NCBI GenBank assembly: GCA_040080915.1
Contig: JBEBHD010000170.1
Coordinates: 1-11,973 of the forward strand
Source of the DNA: M3007 sp040080915
Lineage (GTDB): Bacteria; Bacteroidota; Bacteroidia; Chitinophagales; Saprospiraceae
DNA length: 11,973 nucleotides
Direction of reading: 5' to 3'
Below the pieces are notes generated by a model. The model was not told the DNA's origin, did no database searches, and saw only the letters and a program-made list of their open reading frames with translations. This document shows, piece after piece, positions 1 to 6,270 of the stretch; positions within the stretch are counted from its first letter, which is position 1; every line of letters starts with the position of its first letter. Position numbers and translations under genes: made by a program.

Positions 1-43
1 CACAAAAAGGGGTGTCGCCACATTGGCGGTACCCCTTTTTGTG
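1..43. terminator. Bidirectional intrinsic terminator hairpin
   Basis: Bases 1-13 and 31-43 are exact reverse complements (cacaaaaaggggt / acccctttttgtg). The inner bases 14-20 and 24-30 extend the pairing with two G-T wobbles, giving a stem of about 20 bp around a 3-base loop (cat). Both strands end the stem with a run of T, as expected of a rho-independent terminator working in both directions. It lies 13 bases past the stop codon of the minus-strand CNNM/CBS gene and would end that transcript. It may also serve a plus-strand gene to the left of the window, which cannot be seen. Confidence 0.85.
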
Positions 44-56
44 TACATGCCGGATA

Positions 57-1343
57 TCAAACCAATAGCGTGGCCTCCACCAATTCCGGGCTGGTCTTGT
101 ACATTTTCAAGACTTTCACTTCGTAGCCGCCGACCTGAATCACCGCCCCTTCCTCGGGAATACTGTCAATCGTTTTGAGCAACAGGCCAGCCAGTGTTTC
201 ATAGTCGTCGTCCAAGGGAAAATGCTCCGGCAGGCTTTCATTGATCCGTTCCAGGTTGGTTTGGGCAATAATGCGCCAGCTTCGGTCGCCGGTTTTTACC
301 ACGGGCGGCTGCTCTTGATCGTGCTCGTCCTGAATTTCCCCGACTAATTCCTCCACGATGTCTTCCATCGTGACCAAGCCCACGGTGTCGCCAAATTCAT
401 TGGAAACGACAGCCAATTGGCGGCGCTCTTTTTGAAACTGCCGCAGCAGGTGTACGATTTTTTTGTTCAAATGCACGTACAGCACAGGGCGCATCAACGC
501 CCGCAACGGCTTGTCGGTTTTTTCCATCGCAGCCACCAGCAAATCTTTGGTAAGGATAAAACCAATGATCTGGCCCAGCGATTCTTCGTACACCGGGTAG
601 CGTGAGTAGCCCTCCTGCAGGGCAAACCCGATGGCCTCCTGAAGTGGTGTGTCCGCTTCGATGCCTACGATCTGGGTCCGCGGCGTGAAAATGTTTTTGA
701 CCAACCGCTCGTCGAAAGCAAACACATTTTGGATCAGCTCGCGCTCGGAGGCTTGAATAGCGCCCCCTTCGGCACTTTCCGAAATGATCATCTTCAGTTC
801 TTCCTCCGAGTGGATATCAGCGTGCGGTACCGGCTCGATACCGATGATTTTCAGGATGAAATTGGCCAATCCGTTCAGCATCCAGATGAACGGACGAAAG
901 ATGAAATAAAACCCTTTCAACGGCAAGGCCACCCATAACGTGGTGCGCGTAGGGAAGCGGATGGCCAGCGATTTGGGTGCCAGTTCGCCAAACACGATGT
1001 GCAACACCGTGATAGTGGCAAAGGCGATAGGCAGGGAAATTCTGTGCGCCAGTTCAGGGTCGGGTTCCATGCCCATCCAGTTCATGATACTCTGGATGAT
1101 GGCCCCTACCACTGGCTCGCCGATCCAGCCGAGACCAAGGCTCGCCAAAGTGATGCCCAATTGGGTGGCAGCGAGGTAGCTGTCCAAGTGCGAGACGACG
1201 CTTTCCGCAACGCGGGCCAAAACGTTGTCCTGCGCTCGCACCTGAATTTGCGAAAGGCGCACTTTCACGATCGCAAACTCCGCCGCCACGAAAAAGCCGT
1301 TGAGAAAAACAAGGAAAATAGTGAGTAGAATATCGGTTAGCAT
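57..1343 (-). CDS. CNNM/CBS-pair/CorC_HlyC-domain membrane protein (hemolysin C/CorC-like transporter family)
   Basis: Inner-membrane protein of 428 residues, the usual length for this family, whose members are linked to Mg2+/Co2+ efflux or ion homeostasis. The CNNM membrane domain spans about residues 1-190, with hydrophobic segments near 4-24, 58-90, 102-120 and 135-165. It carries the family signatures SLGLGWIGEP (68-77) and GELAPKSLA (119-127). A CBS pair follows (about 215-340, with PRTQ at 221 and VTMEDIVEELVGEI at 324-337), then a C-terminal CorC_HlyC domain (about 350-428). The frame is open to an ATG at 1421, but the start at 1343 is chosen for two reasons: its product begins directly with the typical first helix (MLTDILLTIFL), and a TAnnTTTG box at 1381-1388 would place the transcript start downstream of the longer start. 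The terminator at 1-43 follows, so the gene is probably monocistronic. Family assignment is firm; the ion transported cannot be read from sequence, and the old hemolysin name should not be taken literally. Confidence 0.93.
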   Translation of the reverse strand: MLTDILLTIFLVFLNGFFVAAEFAIVKVRLSQIQVRAQDNVLARVAESVVSHLDSYLAATQLGITLASLGLGWIGEPVVGAIIQSIMNWMGMEPDPELAHRISLPIAFATITVLHIVFGELAPKSLAIRFPTRTTLWVALPLKGFYFIFRPFIWMLNGLANFILKIIGIEPVPHADIHSEEELKMIISESAEGGAIQASERELIQNVFAFDERLVKNIFTPRTQIVGIEADTPLQEAIGFALQEGYSRYPVYEESLGQIIGFILTKDLLVAAMEKTDKPLRALMRPVLYVHLNKKIVHLLRQFQKERRQLAVVSNEFGDTVGLVTMEDIVEELVGEIQDEHDQEQPPVVKTGDRSWRIIAQTNLERINESLPEHFPLDDDYETLAGLLLKTIDSIPEEGAVIQVGGYEVKVLKMYKTSPELVEATLLV

Positions 1344-1380
1344 AACTGCTGTTGGCTTGCGCCTTGGTGGTTTTGTGGCG

Positions 1381-1388
1381 CAAATGTA
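1381..1388 (-). promoter_or_regulatory. Bacteroidota-type -7 promoter element (TACATTTG)
   Basis: Read on the minus strand, these bases are TACATTTG, an exact fit to the TAnnTTTG -7 consensus of Bacteroidota primary sigma-factor promoters. Initiation about 7 bases downstream would fall near 1374, giving a leader of about 30 bases before the ATG at 1343. No clear -33 TTG box is visible at the expected spacing, so the call rests on the -7 match and its position just upstream of the CNNM/CBS gene. Confidence 0.55.
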
Positions 1389-1428
1389 GGATTTTGTTGC
1401 CGAACAGTGGTCGTTCGACATTGGCGGG

Positions 1429-2061
1429 CTAATCCTTTCGATAGATCAGTACCCGAAACTGGCCGTTGTCCAGTTCGGCCATCGGCCCAGCCGCGCTGAG
1501 CAGTAAGCCCGAAAATCGCCCGAAAATGGTGTCGTTCCGATAACCGTCCACTTGGATTGTCAAGTCGTCGCTCACCTCGTTGGTCACACCGGTAAAATTG
1601 CACGAATCGGTCGGACTGAATTCCACGCTGCCCCAGGAAAAGTCCTTGAACTGGATCGTGGCCGAGACGGGAAAATACGGGTAGCCCGAGTTTTTGTCGT
1701 CAAATTCAAAACTGAGGGCCACCCCGAAGAGCGGCCGCACGGGATGATCCTGTCTTACAATCTCCACACGCTGGCGTGCAGGACTGTACCAATTGCTCAT
1801 GCTATCAAGTTGGGCATTGCTCATCAGGGCGCGATGCCCAGGCGCGTTTTGTTCGCGCCGCATGGGGTATGCCAGACGGTACACTTGGTTTTTAAAAACA
1901 AACTGTACCTGCGACGGGTCTTTGTTTTCGCCACTGCGTGCGCTGAGTAGTATCGCTATGGCGCTAACGCCTATTACAAATACAGTGCTTTGCAAAAAAG
2001 GCCAAAAGTCAAACTTTGAGCGGCAAAGGGGACAAATTTGCAATAAGTTGCTCCAGATCAT
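1429..2061 (-). CDS. Hypothetical protein with one N-terminal membrane segment and a beta-rich extracytoplasmic domain
   Basis: Not recognised as a named family. The 210-residue product has a short N-terminal stretch containing a CPLC dicysteine motif (10-13), one hydrophobic segment (about 22-40), then a domain of about 165 residues rich in alternating hydrophobic/polar strands (for example VQFVFKNQVYRLAY at 52-65 and the C-terminal GQFRVLIYRKD). The final pattern, a strand ending in G-R-F-S-G followed by a closing N-G-Q-F-R-V strand, recalls small Bacteroidota periplasmic or lipoprotein beta-barrel/sandwich families such as DUF6252-like proteins, but this is only resemblance. The ATG at 2061 is chosen; a TTG six codons earlier (2079) is also in frame. 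No good TAnnTTTG box is seen upstream, so it may depend on read-through from the next gene or on an atypical promoter. Its stop lies 85 bases before the CNNM/CBS gene. Confidence 0.72.
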   Translation of the reverse strand: MIWSNLLQICPLCRSKFDFWPFLQSTVFVIGVSAIAILLSARSGENKDPSQVQFVFKNQVYRLAYPMRREQNAPGHRALMSNAQLDSMSNWYSPARQRVEIVRQDHPVRPLFGVALSFEFDDKNSGYPYFPVSATIQFKDFSWGSVEFSPTDSCNFTGVTNEVSDDLTIQVDGYRNDTIFGRFSGLLLSAAGPMAELDNGQFRVLIYRKD

Positions 2062-2110
2062 TTCGAGTTTTGAATTCAATAATTACAACTGTTTTGCACC
2101 TGCCTGTGGC

Positions 2111-2205
2111 GTGCCATATTTCACCACAGATTCGCACAGATTTACACAGATTTTTTTTCACGGAAAGGCGGAAAACCTGTGTGAATCTGTGGTGAAAAAT
2201 GGCAT
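2111..2205. repeat. Long imperfect inverted repeat with 10-bp-periodic cacagatt units
   Basis: Bases 2111-2139 and 2177-2205 are inverted copies matching at 26 of 29 positions; two of the three differences can form G-T pairs on one strand. They would close a hairpin over a 37-base loop. The left arm and loop contain three exact cacagatt copies at 2125, 2135 and 2145, a strict 10-bp spacing; the right arm holds the complement aatctgtg. The repeat fills the non-coding gap (2062-2245) between two minus-strand genes. The cacagatt-type wording resembles dispersed extragenic repeats I recall from many environmental bacterial genomes (recollection, not searched). It could also act as a terminator or mRNA 3'-end structure for the gene at 2246-2929. 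No gene is supported in this gap. Confidence 0.75.
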
Positions 2206-2245
2206 GTGTCAGGTCGTTGCATACGGGCGCTAAGTAGTAGGAAAA

Positions 2246-2929
2246 TTAATGATTTCTTCTGATTTGCGAATCAAACATCCGAGCCAGCGTCACTGCCAAG
2301 GCGATAGTTTCGGATTCCGGGTCCAGCTGCTGCATCAGGGTCACTGCACGCGGAATGGGGCCGCTGGCCCTTTCAAAATTGTTCAGTGCCAACGATTTGC
2401 CATTGGCCAAAACCAGCATAGTCTGCGACTCGCCCTCCTTGTTTTCCAAATGGCCCAGCACCTTGGAGCCTTTGCCGGTGGCCAAAAACGCATTGCCAGC
2501 CAACAGGCCAAACGGAACGCCGTTTAGCCAAACCTCCGTTTCCCTGCCTTTTTTTCGAAAAACAAACTCCCGGCTGCTTATCCGTGCCACAGTCACGCTG
2601 GCATGACCTGCCTGTTGGGCGGCATACGCTACCACCGGCTCTTGGTAAATCGTTGTAATTTGGCCCGACGAAAACGGGTTGAACCAACCGGGGCGTTTTT
2701 CGTTTGCCCGGTTGAGCGATAGCAGACCGAGCATTTCGTGATCCCACGGAACAAGCCCCACTGAAACGGGCATCAATCGGGCGCGCAGGGCACCCAGCAT
2801 CCGCTGAAAGGCTTTGCTCTCAGGGTTCCAGGCGATCTGGCCAAGCAAACGAGCGATGACATAAATAATGCCGACCGCAAAAAACACCGTGGTGAGCAAG
2901 GCGATGATGAGGATAAATAAAGCACGCAT
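2246..2929 (-). CDS. Hypothetical membrane-anchored protein
   Basis: I do not recognise this 227-residue protein. It opens with one long hydrophobic segment (about residues 4-29), most likely an uncleaved membrane anchor since no clear signal-peptidase site follows. The rest is soluble: a helical part with a basic patch (about 38-55), then a strand-rich core (about 88-183) with short repeated patterns such as VWLNGVPFG (133-141) and the VLANGKSLALNNFE stretch (173-186), and a C-terminal helical region (about 192-222). The strand pattern with N-G turns hints at a compact beta fold, but I cannot name one. Start ATG at 2929 sits directly before the hydrophobic segment. A near-miss -7 box, TATTTTG (complement of 2964-2970, one base short of TAnnTTTG), lies about 35 bases upstream. 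It is divergently arranged with the cardiolipin synthase gene across a 118-base gap. Confidence 0.8.
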   Translation of the reverse strand: MRALFILIIALLTTVFFAVGIIYVIARLLGQIAWNPESKAFQRMLGALRARLMPVSVGLVPWDHEMLGLLSLNRANEKRPGWFNPFSSGQITTIYQEPVVAYAAQQAGHASVTVARISSREFVFRKKGRETEVWLNGVPFGLLAGNAFLATGKGSKVLGHLENKEGESQTMLVLANGKSLALNNFERASGPIPRAVTLMQQLDPESETIALAVTLARMFDSQIRRNH

Positions 2930-3047
2930 GGTTGCTGAAATTTATTTTTTAAAAAACCGAGCGCAAAATAGAGCGGTCTGCCCGAACCTGCACCGTACAT
3001 CTTCGCCAAATCCGCCAATTCAACCGATAACGCCGAACGCACACGAC

Positions 3048-4202
3048 ATGAATGTCTACCAACCAGCCGACTCCATCACACTCGTGCAGAGCGGCGACGA
3101 CTTTTTTGGCCGCTTGGTACACATGCTGGACGAGGCGAAACAGGCCGTGCAGTTGCAAACCTACATTTTCGAGGCCGATGGTACTGGTCGTCTTGTTGCC
3201 GATGCCTTGAAACGAGCCGCCCGGCGGGGCGTGCAGGTGTGGGTTATGGCCGACGGCTTCGGTTCGATGGGGCTACCCGCAGCATTTGTGGACGAATTGA
3301 AATCTGCGGGTGTGCGCTTTCGATTTTTCCGGCACATCATTTCGGTGCTGAAATGGCAAGGCGGGCGCACGTTGCACCAAAAAGTCGTGGTCGTGGACGG
3401 CCAGCGTGCTTTGGTCGGGGGTATCAATATCGCCGACAAATATCGAGGCAGCGCCAACACCCCCCCTTGGCTGGATTTTGCCGTGCTGATTGAGGGCGAG
3501 GTATGCCAAAATCTGCACGACCTGTGCTCCGATATTTACCGGAACCAGTACTGGAAAAAACGTTGGCCACGCCTCGTCAAGCCGGTCTTTCTGCCCGAAG
3601 TACCCCGCGATGGACTTGTCCGGTTCCGGCTCAACGACTGGCTACGGCGCAAATCCGAGATTTTTCAAAGCTACACTAAAGGCATTTCAGGCGCTCGAGA
3701 ATCGTTGGTTATCACGGCCAGTTACCTGCTTCCGGGCCAGGGTGTTCGCAAGCGCCTGGCAGCAGCGGCCCGCCGGGGCGTGGCCGTTCGAGTCCTGCTC
3801 ACCGGCCCGTCGGACGTGCCCGTGTCTCGATGGGCCGAGCAATACCTGACCTATTGGATGATTAAAAAAGGCATCCGTGTTTTCAATTGGGAAAGATCGG
3901 TTTTACACGGAAAAACCATTCTCGTTGATAGCCAATGGGCTTCCGTAGGCTCCTTCAACCTCAATCCCCTGAGCCGTTTTCGCAGTCTGGAGCTCAACGT
4001 GGACATTGCCGATCCAACGTTCACCCATTACTTTTGCCGCTACTTGAACGACCTGCTGGATAACCATTGCGTAGAAATAACCAAGGATAACATGCCCGAA
4101 TTTTCCAATCGCTGGCACCGGTTCAAGGCTTGGTTTGCCTATCATTTTTCCGTTCGTCTGATGCGTTTTTTGTTTCCTCCTAAAAGAAAACCGGTTTCTT
4201 GA
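3048..4202 (+). CDS. clsB: Cardiolipin synthase, ClsB-like phospholipase D family
   Basis: Phospholipase D superfamily enzyme that would form cardiolipin at the inner membrane by transferring a phosphatidyl group to an acceptor phospholipid. The 384-residue product has both catalytic HKD motifs: H110-x-K112-x4-D117 followed by GGIN (124-127), and H287-x-K289-x4-D294 followed by GSFN (301-304). This two-motif layout with GGIN after the first motif, and no N-terminal transmembrane pair, matches ClsB-type synthases rather than ClsA. A basic, aromatic C-terminal tail (about 355-384) may contact the membrane. The frame is open back to 2868, but the start at 3048 (MNVYQPADSI) gives the usual family N-terminus, and the longer form would run over the start of the divergent gene. 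The stop is one base before the next gene, implying translational coupling. The related ClsC subgroup or another PLD-family transferase cannot be excluded; the superfamily call is certain. Confidence 0.93.
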   Translation: MNVYQPADSITLVQSGDDFFGRLVHMLDEAKQAVQLQTYIFEADGTGRLVADALKRAARRGVQVWVMADGFGSMGLPAAFVDELKSAGVRFRFFRHIISVLKWQGGRTLHQKVVVVDGQRALVGGINIADKYRGSANTPPWLDFAVLIEGEVCQNLHDLCSDIYRNQYWKKRWPRLVKPVFLPEVPRDGLVRFRLNDWLRRKSEIFQSYTKGISGARESLVITASYLLPGQGVRKRLAAAARRGVAVRVLLTGPSDVPVSRWAEQYLTYWMIKKGIRVFNWERSVLHGKTILVDSQWASVGSFNLNPLSRFRSLELNVDIADPTFTHYFCRYLNDLLDNHCVEITKDNMPEFSNRWHRFKAWFAYHFSVRLMRFLFPPKRKPVS

Positions 4203-4203
4203 T

Positions 4204-5643
4204 ATGAGTCAACGCCTGCCCGTACACTACCCTACTCTTGCTCTAGGAGCAGCCGTTTTCGCGGTTTTACTGGCTCTGGCAGCCTTTTTTTACTTGCAAC
4301 GCATGGCCGTGCTGGACATGGCTTTTCAGACTTTTCACATCCTGCGCACGGGCGAGTTACAAATCCAGAGCGGTCGTTTTGGCGCAGCCGGCACACAAGT
4401 TTTCCCTTGGGTTGCCCAAACACTCGGGCTTCCACTCAAAGGTGTAATGCTGAGCTACTCACTGGGGCACGTCCTGTACTATTTTGGAATTTTTTGGGTC
4501 GTCACGATTAGCCTTCGGCAATGGAAATGGGGCCTCGTGCTGATCCTGCTGGCGACCTTGATGACTACCCACACGTTTTACTGGCTATCCGAAATGCCAC
4601 AGGGGCTGGCTTTTTTGGTGCTGGTTTTGGCTTGGCTGCACCGCAAAGAGCGCCTTTCGGCTCTGCATTGGTGGGAATACCCCGCCCTGCTCGCCGCCTG
4701 CGTCACAGCGTTTTATTTCCACCCGATGGTGCTGTACGCCATGCTTTTTTGCGGCGCGTATTTTTTGCTGGGCCGCAGCGGTGTCTCAAGCCAGGAAACG
4801 AGCTTTTCGCCAGCCATCAAACCGCTCTACCGCTTGGCGCTGGCCATTTTTGGGGCCATTGTTTTTGTAAAATACCAAGTGCTCAAATTGGATTGGTACG
4901 ATGCCCAAGCCCTCGAACGCGCCAAGGCGTTTGGCGAACTGTGGCCCAATTGGTTCGATATCCAAAGCAACCGAGATTTTCTGCGGTGGTGCGCCACCGA
5001 CTACTACATGGTGCCAGTCGTCGTAGCCGCCAACGCTACTTTTTTTCTATGGAAAAAACACGTGTCAAGGGCTGTGCTGGCAGTGCTCGCGCCAGTCGGG
5101 TTTGTCGTGCTCGTGAATGTGCCGTTTCATGCAGGCGACAACCAGTTTTATCTCGAGAACCTATACCTGCCAATGGGCATGTTTGCCGCTGTGCCGTTTG
5201 TTTTCGGTGTGCTGCCCGGTCTTTTGCCAGAAAAGCGTCATTGGATTCCCGTGGCAATTATCGCAGCCGTCGGGCTGGCACGCATCGGGGCCGCCCACCG
5301 GCCCTGGAGCGACCGCCTGCGCTGGGAGCAGGATTTTTTGAAAAAAACCACCCAACTCGAACGCCGAAAACTGTTGCTCACCGAACAACAAGTACCGATG
5401 GACATGCTCGTCCTGTCGTGGGGTACGCCGTACGAATTTCTCATCCTGTCTGCGCTGGGCAAGCCTGAAAACGCCCGCTGTATCATCGTAGATGAGGCAT
5501 CGGAGCGTTTCGAGCCGTTATTGTCCCAACCCCGGCTGTTTCTTGGCGAGTTCAAAAACTACCGGTTCGATGAATTACCTCGGCACTATTTCAACCTAAC
5601 AGATACCACGCCTTACGTCCGCTGGAAGGAAAGCGGCAACTAA
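4204..5643 (+). CDS. Polytopic membrane protein of unknown function (possibly GT-C-like)
   Basis: Integral membrane protein of 479 residues with about 10-11 hydrophobic segments (approximately 10-30, 78-101, 108-125, 131-145, 157-172, 174-190, 208-224, 266-283, 288-305, 318-340, 346-362) and a soluble C-terminal part of about 115 residues. The first extracytoplasmic loop (about 31-77) is long and starts with LDMAFQ; a sizeable first loop plus a C-terminal soluble domain is the layout of GT-C glycosyltransferases, but no DxD or other diagnostic motif convinces me. The first helix begins almost at the N-terminus, supporting the ATG at 4204, one base after the cardiolipin synthase stop. The methyltransferase gene follows after 12 bases. 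Co-transcription suggests a role in envelope or lipid metabolism; this is inference from position only. Alternatives are an O-antigen-polymerase-like or another multi-pass envelope protein. Confidence 0.83.
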   Translation: MSQRLPVHYPTLALGAAVFAVLLALAAFFYLQRMAVLDMAFQTFHILRTGELQIQSGRFGAAGTQVFPWVAQTLGLPLKGVMLSYSLGHVLYYFGIFWVVTISLRQWKWGLVLILLATLMTTHTFYWLSEMPQGLAFLVLVLAWLHRKERLSALHWWEYPALLAACVTAFYFHPMVLYAMLFCGAYFLLGRSGVSSQETSFSPAIKPLYRLALAIFGAIVFVKYQVLKLDWYDAQALERAKAFGELWPNWFDIQSNRDFLRWCATDYYMVPVVVAANATFFLWKKHVSRAVLAVLAPVGFVVLVNVPFHAGDNQFYLENLYLPMGMFAAVPFVFGVLPGLLPEKRHWIPVAIIAAVGLARIGAAHRPWSDRLRWEQDFLKKTTQLERRKLLLTEQQVPMDMLVLSWGTPYEFLILSALGKPENARCIIVDEASERFEPLLSQPRLFLGEFKNYRFDELPRHYFNLTDTTPYVRWKESGN

Positions 5644-5655
5644 AACCTCTCTTCT

Positions 5656-6270
5656 ATGAACTGGGAAATTCGCTGGCAGGCTGGCCAAACCGGCTGGGAC
5701 TTGGGTGTTGCTTCGCCGCCGCTGACTGCATACGCCGATCAAATTCCGCTGGAGCGGCGCAACTTGCGCGTGATGATACCCGGTTGCGGCAACGGGCACG
5801 AGGCACTCTACCTGTTGAGGGCCGGGTTTACGAATATCGTCATGGTGGACATTGCCCCGACCGCTGTAGAGCGCTTGACGGCTCGGCTCGATGCTGGCTT
5901 CCCCGATTGGGCGACCAGGCTCCGCGTCCTGTGCGGTGATTTTTTTACGCTCAAGGGCGTGTTCGACCTGATTTTGGAGCAAACGTTTTTTTGTGCCCTT
6001 GACCCCACGCGTCGAGGGGATTATGCGCAAAAAATGCACGACCTCCTTGCACCGGGCGGCACACTCGCCGGTGTTTTTTTCGACCGCGACTTTGAAGGCG
6101 GGCCGCCTTTTAGTGGAAGCCAGGCAGAGTACAGGGCGCTTTTGGGGCCGTTATTTCACATAAAAACACTATCACCCTGCCACAATTCCGTGCTGCCAAG
6201 GGCCGGAACCGAGGTGTTTGTTCTTTTAAAAAAAGGACTTGAGCACACAAATTCTACCCCCGAAACTTGA
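5656..6270 (+). CDS. SAM-dependent methyltransferase, TPMT (thiopurine S-methyltransferase-like) family
   Basis: Cytoplasmic class I methyltransferase of 204 residues, normal for bacterial TPMT-family members. The N-terminal W-x9-TGWDLG signature (W7; TGWDLG at 12-17), followed by SPPL (20-23), is diagnostic. Motif I for SAM binding is IPGCGNGHE (41-49); the acidic residue ending the next strand is D65 in VMVDIAP; DFF (95-97) and the motif IV region DLILEQTFFCALDP (104-117) follow, then the PGG turn (133-135) and the family-typical FEGGPPFSG (146-154). Bacterial relatives act on varied small S-, Se- or Te-containing compounds or other acceptors; the substrate here is unknown. It is the last gene of the plus-strand cluster, 12 bases behind the membrane protein. 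Its last 17 bases overlap the end of the convergent PorP-type gene. Confidence 0.93.
   Translation: MNWEIRWQAGQTGWDLGVASPPLTAYADQIPLERRNLRVMIPGCGNGHEALYLLRAGFTNIVMVDIAPTAVERLTARLDAGFPDWATRLRVLCGDFFTLKGVFDLILEQTFFCALDPTRRGDYAQKMHDLLAPGGTLAGVFFDRDFEGGPPFSGSQAEYRALLGPLFHIKTLSPCHNSVLPRAGTEVFVLLKKGLEHTNSTPET

Noticed and set aside
1344..1421. Longer start for the CNNM/CBS protein (26 extra residues)
   Set aside because: The extra residues are polar and atypical for the family, and a good -7 promoter box at 1381-1388 lies inside this stretch, so the transcript would begin downstream of that start.
2125..2152. CRISPR-like periodic repeats
   Set aside because: The units are 8 bases with 2-base spacers, far too short for CRISPR repeats and spacers, and no cas genes are present.
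1793..2233. Plus-strand frame of 146 codons across the inverted repeat
   Set aside because: It is antisense to the start of another gene and its second half only translates the cacagatt repeat; this sort of reading is a common false gene.
2868..3047. Upstream extension of the cardiolipin synthase frame
   Set aside because: The extra 60 residues do not match the family and would overlap the start of the divergent gene at 2929; the ATG at 3048 gives a normal N-terminus.
4521..5468. Open frame of 315 codons in another plus frame inside the multi-pass membrane protein gene
   Set aside because: The product is Arg/Ala/Pro-rich with no domain, typical of an out-of-frame reading of a GC-rich gene; the membrane protein frame fits the operon.
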